From an uncultured beta proteobacterium (lineage in GTDB: Bacteria; Pseudomonadota; Gammaproteobacteria; Burkholderiales; Burkholderiaceae), in assembly GCA_903938955.1 (NCBI GenBank), contig CAJAFJ010000032.1:1-5915 (forward strand): DNA of 5,915 nucleotides, given 5' to 3'. Shown piece by piece: positions 1-5,915 of the stretch (its first letter is position 1; the number at the start of each line of letters is the position of its first letter). Under the pieces are notes generated by a model. The model saw only the letters and a list, made by a program, of their open reading frames with translations. It was not told the origin of the DNA and made no database searches. A program made the translations under genes and the position numbers.

Positions 1-2
1 CT

Positions 3-299
3 CCTCCTGTCAGGAAATACTTAATTGAACTTTCCGTTGATGGTGTTACAGGGGCACTGACTGGAAAAAATACTGACGGTTGTTCATACGCAGGAACGGT
101 TGCAGTTCATTCTGTGCCGAAAGAAGTTGGTGTATTCGATTTGAATAATATGGTGGTGACATGTCCTTCAGGTACCAAGAATTTTTCTGGGATCGTGACG
201 CTGAACCCAACCGTCTCAAGCAAAGCCAGATTCTTGCTTGCCAACGGCACTGAAGGCACTGTTTGGTATGTCGACAATAGAGTCAAACAATTACCTTAA
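3..299 (+). CDS. 3' end of an unrecognised, probably exported protein (5'-truncated)
   Basis: The frame is open from the window edge to a TAA at 297-299, giving 98 visible residues; the true start lies outside the window. An internal GTG at 114 is not needed as a start, because the frame runs straight through it. I do not recognise the family by name. The visible part is rich in short, beta-prone stretches and has exactly two cysteines, in DGCSYAG (about residue 27) and VTCPSG (about residue 54). The pattern 'G-x-N-x-x-G-C-x-Y-x-G ... C ... F-S-G' recalls small exported or lipoprotein beta-domains common in Burkholderiales, where such a pair could form a periplasmic disulfide; that is inference. 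GC is about 44%, well below the downstream operon, which suggests a separate history. It lies on the same strand, 140 bases before the first ABC start, with a possible terminator between, so it is probably not in the operon. Its C-terminus (VKQLP) lacks the acidic-plus-hydrophobic ending typical of PrtDEF substrates. Confidence 0.6.
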   Translation, partial: PPVRKYLIELSVDGVTGALTGKNTDGCSYAGTVAVHSVPKEVGVFDLNNMVVTCPSGTKNFSGIVTLNPTVSSKARFLLANGTEGTVWYVDNRVKQLP

Positions 300-337
300 G
301 TAAACCTTGTTATTGCAGGTGAATCTCAGCTGATATT

Positions 338-367
338 GGCTAGTGCTTGTAACTTAGCCTCATCTTT
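338..367 (+). terminator. Possible intrinsic terminator of the upstream gene
   Basis: GGCTAGT (338-344) pairs with ACT (352-354) and AGCC (356-359), leaving a 7-base loop and one bulged T at 355. The stem has seven base pairs. An imperfect T-rich stretch (TCATCTTTT) follows directly. The stem begins 38 bases after the stop codon of the upstream gene, a sensible place for a terminator. The bulge and interrupted T tract make it a weak candidate. Confidence 0.35.
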
Positions 368-373
368 TATAAA
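347..373 (+). promoter_or_regulatory. Weak candidate sigma70-like promoter for the secretion operon
   Basis: TATAAA at 368-373 resembles a -10 box. TTGTAA at 347-352 matches four of six bases of the -35 consensus, but the spacer is only 15 bases, shorter than the preferred 16-18. The site lies in the AT-rich gap about 65 bases before the chosen ABC start, where a promoter is expected. It overlaps the possible terminator hairpin and the inverted repeat, so the two readings compete. Confidence 0.25.
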
Positions 374-376
374 GAT
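362..376. repeat. AT-rich perfect inverted repeat (ATCTTT-TAT-AAAGAT)
   Basis: Six bases (362-367) are exactly complementary to 371-376 around a 3-base centre. The repeat covers the -10-like TATAAA. It could be a small operator half-site pair or simply chance in an AT-rich spacer; six A/T-rich pairs are too few to decide. Confidence 0.3.
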
Positions 377-439
377 AAAGCTCATTTTTTGGCTGCGTAG
401 TAGGAATTGGCCGTCGCGCCGTTCGCTGTTGAAATATCA

Positions 440-2167
440 ATGACTCAAAAAACAAACAGCCCCGAGCTAACCGAGGCGCTTGCGTCGCTGCGCCCCTTCT
501 TCATCAAGGCGTGGTTGATGGCGCTGATCGCCAGCGTTCTGCTGCTGGCCCCCAGCGTTTACATGCTGGAGGTCTATGACCGGGTTGTCAACAGCCGCAA
601 CCCGTTAACGCTGTTGATGCTCACTTTGTTGGTACTGATGGTGTACGGGGTGCTGGAGGTGCTGGATTGGGCGCGTAGCGAAGTGATGCGTGAAGCGGGC
701 GAAGCGCTGGACCGTCAACTCGGCCCCCGCTTGTTTCGCGCCATGTTCGACGCCAGTCTCAAACGCACCGCCGGTGGCACTTTGCAGACGCTGCTGGATC
801 TGCGCACGCTGCGTGACTTTATGCATTCGCCCGTGGTCGCTGCCGTGATGGAGCTGCCGGTGTCCTTGCTTTTCCTGGTGCTGGTGTTTGCCATTCATCC
901 TTGGCTGGGCTGGTTCACTTTGGCGGGCGCCTTGGTGCAGGCCTCGCTGGCGTGGCTCAATGAGCGCACCACGCAACCTTTAATGAGCAAAGCCAACCGC
1001 ACGGCTATGGTGTCGCAGCAGCAGGTGGATGCCATGCTGCGCAATGCACAGGTGGTGCAGGCAATGGGCTTGCAAGACAATATGTACCGTCGCTGGCACA
1101 AGCTGCAGCAAGAGTTTTTGGAGCAGCAGGCGACCGCCTCGGCACGCGCTGGCGCCTTTCAGGCAACGACCAAGTTCTGGCAGAACTTGGTCAGCTCAGG
1201 CTTGCTGGGTTTGGCGTGCTGGCTACTGCTACGCAACCAGCTCAATGGCAGTGGCGGCATGATGATCGTGGCCTCTATTCTGGGTGGCCGCGTGCTGGCG
1301 CCGCTGATTCAAGGTGTGGCGCAGTTGCAGTTGGTGGTGCAGGTGATGGATGCCAGGACGCGCTTGGCACAAGTGCTGCAGGCCATGCCGACACGCGCAC
1401 CAGCCATGCCTTTGCCCGCGCCCAAGGGCTCGTTGCAAGTCGATGGATTGGTGGCGGCCGCGCCCGGTGGCAGCGTGCCGATTCTCAAAGGATTGTCTTT
1501 TGCCCTGCAGCCTGGCGAGGTACTGGCGGTCGTCGGCCCCTCAGCGGCTGGCAAAACCACGCTGGCCCGGCTGTTGATGGGTTTGTGGCCTGCAGGTAAC
1601 GGAAAAGTGCGGCTGGACGGTGTAGACGTTTTCACCTGGGACAAGGCCGAACTCGGCCCCAACGTGGGTTATCTACCGCAAGGGGTGGAGTTGATCGACG
1701 GCACATTGGCAGAAAACATTGCCCGCTTTGGCCCCATTGACATGCAAAAGATTGAAGCTGCCGCCCGCGCCGTCGGCTTGCATGAATGGGCACTGCAGTT
1801 ACCCCAAGGCTATGACAGCCCGGTGGGACGTGAGGGCAGTCTGCTCTCAGGCGGCTGGCGTCAACGGGTGGGGTTGGCCCGTGCCTTGTTCGGACGTCCG
1901 GTTTTTGTGGTGTTGGATGAGCCAAACGCTAGTCTGGATGATGCGGGCGATGCTGCATTGATGACGGCCATTGCCCAGTTCAAGGCGATGGGGACCACGT
2001 TTGTGGTGATGACGCACCGCACCAGCGTGCTGGATGTGACGGACAAAATATTGGTGTTACGTGATGGTCAGGCCCAAGCCTTTGGGCCGCGGGATGAAGT
2101 ACTGGCGGCCCTGCGCCAGGCGACTGCGCCCCAAGTGGCCACATCAACGGCCGTCGTTGCGGCATGA
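440..2167 (+). CDS. Type I secretion ABC permease/ATPase, PrtD family (first of two; variant LSGGW signature)
   Basis: Inner-membrane ATP-driven exporter subunit of a type I secretion system, 575 residues, close to the usual PrtD-family length. There is no N-terminal C39 peptidase or C39-like domain, as expected for PrtD rather than HlyB or bacteriocin exporters. Hydrophobic segments fit six transmembrane helices (roughly residues 22-44, 55-75, 134-153, 154-174, 245-265, 275-295). RNAQVVQAMGL (201-211) is a family-like cytoplasmic motif. The ATPase domain has Walker A GPSAAGKT (366-373), Q-loop Gln414, Walker B ending LDE (Asp493, catalytic Glu494) and H-loop His526. The signature motif at 469-473 is LSGGW instead of LSGGQ, which is odd. 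I chose ATG 440. An in-frame TAG at 401 leaves only TTG 407 as an earlier option, and the nearby AGGA (402-405) is too close to it to serve as its ribosome site. ATG 440 also puts the ATPase motifs at the same residue numbers as in the next gene. The site before ATG 440 is weak (GAAA, 431-434). First gene of the operon. Confidence 0.95.
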   Translation: MTQKTNSPELTEALASLRPFFIKAWLMALIASVLLLAPSVYMLEVYDRVVNSRNPLTLLMLTLLVLMVYGVLEVLDWARSEVMREAGEALDRQLGPRLFRAMFDASLKRTAGGTLQTLLDLRTLRDFMHSPVVAAVMELPVSLLFLVLVFAIHPWLGWFTLAGALVQASLAWLNERTTQPLMSKANRTAMVSQQQVDAMLRNAQVVQAMGLQDNMYRRWHKLQQEFLEQQATASARAGAFQATTKFWQNLVSSGLLGLACWLLLRNQLNGSGGMMIVASILGGRVLAPLIQGVAQLQLVVQVMDARTRLAQVLQAMPTRAPAMPLPAPKGSLQVDGLVAAAPGGSVPILKGLSFALQPGEVLAVVGPSAAGKTTLARLLMGLWPAGNGKVRLDGVDVFTWDKAELGPNVGYLPQGVELIDGTLAENIARFGPIDMQKIEAAARAVGLHEWALQLPQGYDSPVGREGSLLSGGWRQRVGLARALFGRPVFVVLDEPNASLDDAGDAALMTAIAQFKAMGTTFVVMTHRTSVLDVTDKILVLRDGQAQAFGPRDEVLAALRQATAPQVATSTAVVAA

Positions 2168-2191
2168 ACCGACTTCTTGAGATCACCCCGC

Positions 2192-3904
2192 ATGCAGTTT
2201 AAAAATTTTCTGGATCGTTCGGAGTTGGGCCGCGTGTTGGCTGGCTTTCGGCGTGAGTTCTGGATCGCCGGTTTTTTTAGTCTGGTGGTCAATGCGCTCT
2301 TGCTGACCCCCACGCTGTACATGTTGCAGCTGTATGACCGGGTGATGGTGAGTAATAGCGAACTGACGCTGGTGGCGGTGTCGCTGATCACCGTGTTTTT
2401 GTTGGCTTTGATGGCGTTGGCTGAATGGGGTCGCACCCGGTTGCTGATTCAGGCTGGGTTGCGTCTGGACAAGCTGTTGAGTGCGCGGGTGTTTGGCGCC
2501 AGTTTTGCGGCGTCGCTGCGTCAGTCGGTCAAGAATCCGTCGCGCTCGTTCAGTGACTTTACCCAGATTCGCCAGTTCTTGACTGGCAACGGCATATTGA
2601 CGTTTTTTGATGCGCTGTGGACCTTGATTTATCTGGCGGTGCTTTTTTCATTACATCCTTTGCTGGGCGGCGTGGCTTTGGTGTTTATGGCGCTGCAGGG
2701 TGCGCTGGCGTGGTGGGGGCAGCGGCACACGGTGGCGCCGACTGAAACTACGGCCAAGTCTTTGGCTGAAGTGAACGGGTTCTTGCAAACCAAGTTGCGC
2801 AATGCGGAGGTGTTGGAGGCGATGGGCATGCTGCCCCAATTGCAGTCGCATTGGGCGACACGGCACGCTGATTACATGGGCAAAAACGCGGCTTCACAGT
2901 CGTTATTGCATCGCACCACGGCCTGGAGCAAGTTGCTGCGTTACAGCCAGCAATCTCTGGCCTTGGGGGCCGGGGCCTTGCTGGTGATTGATGGCCAGTT
3001 GTCAACCGGTGCCATGATTGCCGCCAATGTGTTGATGTCACGCGCGCTGGCACCTATCGATCAGATGGTTGGCCTGTGGCGGGTCATGGCCGGTGTGAAA
3101 GCTGCGTATGAGCGGATCAAGTCTTTGCTGCGTGGCTATCAGCCGTCATCGACTGAATCTGGCTTGACGATGACGGGGGGCGATGTGGTGCTGTGCAATG
3201 TCGTGGCGTCTGCAAGTGGGCGCGATGCGCCGATTTTGAAAAACATCACGTTGACTATTCCGGTGGGCACGGTGCTGGTGGTGCTGGGCGCCTCGGGCTC
3301 CGGTAAATCAACGCTGGCACGCGTGCTGGTGGGGGTGTGGCCGGAGGTGACCGGTGAAGTGCTCTGGGGTGGTTTGCCGCTCGCCAGCATGAACCGAGTG
3401 GCCTGTGGCCCAGACATGGGTTATCTGCCGCAGGATGTCGAGCTGTTTGATGGCTCAATTGCCGAAAACATCGCCCGGTTTGGTGAACTGGTGCCTGAAA
3501 AAGTGATTGAGGCCGCCACCTGCACGGGCTTGCACGACATGATTTTGCGTTTCCCCAAGGGCTATGACACCGCCATGGGTGAGGCCGGCAGTTTGTTGTC
3601 GGCGGGGCAGCGCCAGCGCATTGCGTTGGCCCGTGCTGTTTATGGTCGGCCCAGCCTGCTGGTATTGGATGAACCCAACGCCAATCTGGACGAGTTGGGC
3701 GAACTGGCTTTATCCAAAACCGTTCAAACCTTCAAAGCAGCGGGCAAGACGGTGGTATTGATCTCGCACCGGCCTGGCGTGTTGGCTTTGGCGGACCGCG
3801 TGCTGGTGCTGCGCGATGGTGCCGCAAGCCATGAAGGCCCGCGCGATGAGGTACTGGCGACGTTGCGACGCGAACATCAGCACGCCACACCAGCGGGTCT
3901 TTGA
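2192..3904 (+). CDS. Type I secretion ABC permease/ATPase, PrtD family (second of two; LSAGQ signature)
   Basis: Paralogue of the preceding gene, 570 residues, with the same layout: a six-helix membrane domain (hydrophobic stretches near residues 23-47, 57-77, 137-155, 157-175, 253-268 and 275-293) then an ATPase domain. Motifs are Walker A GASGSGKS (366-373), Q-loop Gln414, signature LSAGQRQR (from 469), Walker B LDE (Asp493, Glu494) and His526, all at the same residue numbers as in the first ABC protein. Residues 410-431 match it at 18 of 22 positions. LRNAEVLEAMGM (202-213) and SRALAPID (283-290) are typical of the PrtD family. No C39 domain is present. I chose ATG 2192. A TTG at 2177 would add five residues, but TTGAG (2177-2181), 10 bases before ATG 2192, is the only plausible ribosome site. 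The gene is in frame with the first ABC gene, 24 bases after its stop. It may act as a homodimer or pair with the first protein; the sequence cannot decide. Confidence 0.95.
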   Translation: MQFKNFLDRSELGRVLAGFRREFWIAGFFSLVVNALLLTPTLYMLQLYDRVMVSNSELTLVAVSLITVFLLALMALAEWGRTRLLIQAGLRLDKLLSARVFGASFAASLRQSVKNPSRSFSDFTQIRQFLTGNGILTFFDALWTLIYLAVLFSLHPLLGGVALVFMALQGALAWWGQRHTVAPTETTAKSLAEVNGFLQTKLRNAEVLEAMGMLPQLQSHWATRHADYMGKNAASQSLLHRTTAWSKLLRYSQQSLALGAGALLVIDGQLSTGAMIAANVLMSRALAPIDQMVGLWRVMAGVKAAYERIKSLLRGYQPSSTESGLTMTGGDVVLCNVVASASGRDAPILKNITLTIPVGTVLVVLGASGSGKSTLARVLVGVWPEVTGEVLWGGLPLASMNRVACGPDMGYLPQDVELFDGSIAENIARFGELVPEKVIEAATCTGLHDMILRFPKGYDTAMGEAGSLLSAGQRQRIALARAVYGRPSLLVLDEPNANLDELGELALSKTVQTFKAAGKTVVLISHRPGVLALADRVLVLRDGAASHEGPRDEVLATLRREHQHATPAGL

Positions 3905-3924
3905 TGCCTGCTGTAGCGGTTTTT
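3891..3924 (+). terminator. Possible attenuator-like hairpin at the ABC2/hlyD-type junction
   Basis: CAGCGGG (3891-3897) pairs with CCTGCTG (3907-3913), six standard pairs and one G-T pair, around a 9-base loop containing the ABC stop codon. A five-T run follows at 3920-3924, but six bases separate it from the stem, which is poor for a classical intrinsic terminator. If real, it would lower rather than stop transcription into the fusion-protein gene, or protect the 3' end of the upstream message. It may be chance. Confidence 0.25.
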
Positions 3925-3949
3925 ATTCTTAATCTATTACGTCTCCCCC

Positions 3950-5299
3950 ATGACTCCAACCTCTGCGATAAATATGCAATCAGCGCCTGACGTCACGACA
4001 GTCGATGCGCGACCCGTGCCGGAGACTGGCCGTGCAGTCCGCGTGGCCCTATGGACTCTTGTCATCGGTTTGGGCGGTTTTTTGTTGTGGGCCGCCGTCG
4101 CGCCACTCGATGAAGGGGTGCCCAGTCCAGCCACCGTCTCGATCGATACCAAACGCAAGGCGGTACAGCACCTGAGTGGCGGCATCGTCAAGACGGTGCT
4201 GGTGCATGAGGGCGATCAAGTCAAGGAGGGGCAAGTGCTCATGCGCCTGGACGATGCAGTCGCCCGGGCCAGCTACGAGTCGGTACGCCAGCGCTATCTG
4301 GGTTTGCGGGTGATGGAAGGCCGACTGGTCGCTGAAAACACGGACCGGGCGGCCATTGAGTTTCACCCCGATGTGCAGGCCGCCAGCACCGACCCGCTGA
4401 TTCGCCTGCAAATGCAAACCCAGCAGCAACTGTTCAATTCGCGCCGTTCTGCGTTACAGGCCGAGTTGATGGCGATTGAAGAAAGTATTCAAGGCCAGCA
4501 GGCACAGCTACAAGCCTTCAAGGCCATGCGGGAAAACAAAAAAATTCAGCTGGCCTTGCTCAACGAGGAGCTGCACAACACACGAAGCCTGGTGGCAGAG
4601 GGCTACGTGCCGCGCAACCGTCAGCTGGAATTGCAGCGCATCGTCGCCGAACTGGAGTCCGCCTTGGCGGAATTGTCCGGTAACTTGCAGCGGGGCGAGC
4701 GCAGCATTGCTGAGTTGCGTCAGCGCATCACACTGAAACGCTTTGAGTACAAGAAAGAGGTAGAAACGCAACTGGCCGAGGTGCGTCGGGATGGCTTGTC
4801 GGATGCCGACAAGCTCCAGTCGGTCACCAATGATTTAGCCCGCATGGATGTTCGCGCTCCTGCGGCTGGGCAGGTGGTGGGTCTGGTGTTCCAAACGGCC
4901 GGCGGCGTGGTGCCCCCGGCGCAAAAAATCATGGACATTGTGCCTGCCGATGATGTGTTGCTGCTGGAGGCCAAAGTGGCCCCGAATCTGATCGATCGAG
5001 TGCATGCGGGGCAGACTGTGGATGTGCGGTTTTCTGCCTTTGCGCACTCGCCTCAGTTGGTCATTCCGGGCAAGGTGGTCTCGGTGTCCCATGATGTGCT
5101 GACCGATCCGCAGTCCTATGCCACTTATTTTTTGGCGCGGGTCGTGGTCACGCAAGAGGGGATGAAATCCTTGGGTTCACGGCAGATGCAGCCGGGTATG
5201 CAGGCGGAGGTGGTGTTTAAAACCGGCGAACGCTCCTTGCTGACGTATTTGCTGCACCCCTTGAGCAAGCGCGTCGCTGCGGCGATGAAGGAGGAGTGA
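3950..5299 (+). CDS. HlyD/PrtE-type membrane fusion (periplasmic adaptor) protein of a type I secretion system
   Basis: 449-residue adaptor linking the ABC exporter to the outer-membrane channel; the length is normal for the HlyD type I secretion family. A cytoplasmic N-terminus of about 30 residues precedes one transmembrane helix (about 32-52). The first lipoyl-like half follows (72-101, QHLSGGIVKTVLVHEGDQV then GQVLMRLD), then a long charged and Gln/Glu-rich coiled-coil hairpin (about 105-290). The second lipoyl half begins at MDVRAPAAGQVVG (299-311) and leads into a beta-barrel region. The C-terminus has the family-typical MQPGMQAEVVFKTGERS (413-429) and LLTYLLHPL (430-438). ATG 3950 is the first start in frame after the preceding stop. 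No Shine-Dalgarno is visible before it, nor before the next ATG at 3974 (residue 9), so the exact start is uncertain by eight residues. It begins 45 bases after the second ABC gene and overlaps the TolC-type gene by one base. Confidence 0.95.
   Translation: MTPTSAINMQSAPDVTTVDARPVPETGRAVRVALWTLVIGLGGFLLWAAVAPLDEGVPSPATVSIDTKRKAVQHLSGGIVKTVLVHEGDQVKEGQVLMRLDDAVARASYESVRQRYLGLRVMEGRLVAENTDRAAIEFHPDVQAASTDPLIRLQMQTQQQLFNSRRSALQAELMAIEESIQGQQAQLQAFKAMRENKKIQLALLNEELHNTRSLVAEGYVPRNRQLELQRIVAELESALAELSGNLQRGERSIAELRQRITLKRFEYKKEVETQLAEVRRDGLSDADKLQSVTNDLARMDVRAPAAGQVVGLVFQTAGGVVPPAQKIMDIVPADDVLLLEAKVAPNLIDRVHAGQTVDVRFSAFAHSPQLVIPGKVVSVSHDVLTDPQSYATYFLARVVVTQEGMKSLGSRQMQPGMQAEVVFKTGERSLLTYLLHPLSKRVAAAMKEE
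5289..5294 (+). promoter_or_regulatory. Strong Shine-Dalgarno (AGGAGG) for the TolC-type gene
   Basis: A perfect AGGAGG lies inside the last codons of the fusion-protein gene, four bases before ATG 5299. It fixes the start of the TolC-type gene. With the TGATG stop/start overlap it indicates translational coupling. The other three operon starts have weak or no visible ribosome sites. Confidence 0.8.
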
Positions 5300-5915
5300 T
5301 GGTGTTGTCTTTTTACCGTTGGCCTTCATTGGTAAGTTTGGTTGGGGGTACTTTGTTTTGGGCAGTAGGTGGTTTGGTGCAAACGGCCGTGGCGCTGGAT
5401 CTGGGCGGCGCCTATGAGGCCGCACTGGCTCAAGATTCGGGCATTCGTGCTGCCCGTGCCGCTGCCGAGGCGGGGCGTGAGCGCTTGCCGCAGGCCCGCG
5501 CGCAGTGGTTGCCCAATGTATCGCTAAGTGCATCGCGCAATAAAAATAAACTCGATGCATCGGCACCCAATTCATCCGGCGTTGCGCAGAACAATCAAAG
5601 CGACTATTTCAGCAGCAACCAGTCCCTGACCTTGCGCCAGACACTGTTTAACAAAGTGAAGAGCGCAGACTTCGACCAAGCCGGGTACCAGGTAGCCGAT
5701 GCAGAGGCCTTGCTGGCGCGTGAATTACAAAATCTTGCCACCCGCGTTGGCGAGGCGTACTTTGGTGCTTTGATGGCTGAAGATCAGTTGGCGTTGTTGT
5801 TGTCGCAGGAGACGCTGGTGCGCACGCAGCTGGATGCAGCACAGAAAACGTTTACTGCAGGCGCAGGTACGCGCACCGACATTGATGAGGTGCAGGCCCG
5901 ATTGGACTTGAATGC
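5299..5915 (+). CDS. TolC/PrtF-type outer-membrane channel protein (3'-truncated by window end)
   Basis: The frame opens at ATG 5299, whose A is the last base of the preceding TGA, and runs to the window edge without a stop: 205 residues, about half of a typical 420-480-residue TolC protein. The N-terminus looks like a Sec signal peptide: Arg7, a hydrophobic core over about 10-27, and a likely signal peptidase I site after TAVA (residue 32). The mature protein starts with LDLGGAYEAAL, matching the usual TolC opening helix. QARAQWLPNVSLSAS (65-79) and LRQTLFN (112-118) fit the first beta-hairpin and strand. GEAYFGAL (151-158) and FTAGAGTRTDIDEVQARLD (185-203) are the family-typical periplasmic helix motifs. 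It would form a trimeric duct through the outer membrane and periplasm, docking with the fusion protein. Being last in the order ABC, fusion protein, outer-membrane protein, it matches PrtDEF-type operons. Whether it is complete cannot be seen here. Confidence 0.9.
   Translation, partial: MVLSFYRWPSLVSLVGGTLFWAVGGLVQTAVALDLGGAYEAALAQDSGIRAARAAAEAGRERLPQARAQWLPNVSLSASRNKNKLDASAPNSSGVAQNNQSDYFSSNQSLTLRQTLFNKVKSADFDQAGYQVADAEALLARELQNLATRVGEAYFGALMAEDQLALLLSQETLVRTQLDAAQKTFTAGAGTRTDIDEVQARLDLN

Noticed and set aside
3..299. The upstream protein as the cargo of this secretion system
   Set aside because: Its C-terminus does not resemble the acidic-plus-hydrophobic ending of PrtDEF substrates, no RTX repeats are visible, and a possible terminator and a composition break separate it from the operon. 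Only its last 98 residues are visible, so this is a soft rejection.
407..439. TTG 407 as start of the first ABC gene, adding 11 residues
   Set aside because: The AGGA at 402-405 is only one base from the TTG, too close to act. ATG 440 gives a family-like N-terminus and motif numbering equal to the paralogue. TTG 407 is not fully excluded.
605..976. Long open frame on the - strand inside the first ABC gene (similar ones at 4049-4429, 1309-1662 and elsewhere)
   Set aside because: These lie wholly inside well-supported + strand genes, are rich in His, Arg and Gln as expected from antisense reading of GC-rich codons, and show no recognisable domains.
440..3904. Peptidase-containing bacteriocin exporter or HlyB-type exporter
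   Set aside because: Both ABC proteins begin directly with the membrane domain, with no C39 or C39-like domain, which fits the PrtD type.
5177..5575. 132-codon open frame on the - strand across the fusion-protein/TolC-type junction
   Set aside because: It is antisense to two recognisable genes, including the TolC-type signal peptide and first motifs, and its translation is low-complexity Pro/His/Arg-rich.
1..5915. CRISPR arrays, tRNA or rRNA genes, insertion sequences, long direct repeats
   Set aside because: None seen on reading the window. The only extended internal similarity is between the two ABC paralogues, explained by common descent.

Overview
The window carries most of a type I (one-step, ABC-driven) protein secretion operon, all on the + strand. 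The genes are two consecutive PrtD-type ABC permease/ATPases (about 440-2167 and 2192-3904), an HlyD/PrtE-type membrane fusion protein (3950-5299), and the first half of a TolC/PrtF-type outer-membrane channel (5299 to the window end). Upstream lies the 3' end of an unrelated, unrecognised gene (3-299), then a 140-base gap that probably ends that gene's transcript and begins the operon's.

The organism is most likely a Gram-negative proteobacterium. It needs an outer membrane for the TolC and fusion-protein components. The roughly 60% GC of the sampled operon sequence, its codon choice and the protein style suggest Burkholderiales, perhaps Comamonadaceae; that placement is inference. The first ~420 bases are clearly less GC-rich (about 42-44% by hand count), so the upstream gene and the spacer differ in composition from the operon.

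Layout. Positions 3-299 encode the last 98 residues of a protein with two cysteines and a beta-rich look. Positions 300-439 hold a bulged hairpin at 338-359 and an AT-rich inverted repeat containing a -10-like TATAAA. The two ABC genes are in the same reading frame, separated by one TGA and eight sense codons. A 45-base gap with a possible hairpin separates the second ABC gene from the hlyD-type gene. The hlyD-type and tolC-type genes overlap by one base (TGATG) behind a strong Shine-Dalgarno.

How the genes work together. The ABC proteins form the inner-membrane ATP-driven exporter, the fusion protein spans the periplasm, and the TolC-like trimer forms the outer-membrane duct, so a substrate leaves the cell in one step. 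The usual PrtDEF/HasDEF layout has one ABC gene. Here there are two paralogues whose nucleotide-binding motifs fall at identical residue numbers but whose signature motifs differ (LSGGW versus LSAGQ). This is the most interesting feature, because it raises the possibility of a heterodimeric exporter. No RTX-type or other recognisable cargo gene is visible. I see a variation on a known machine rather than a wholly new system.
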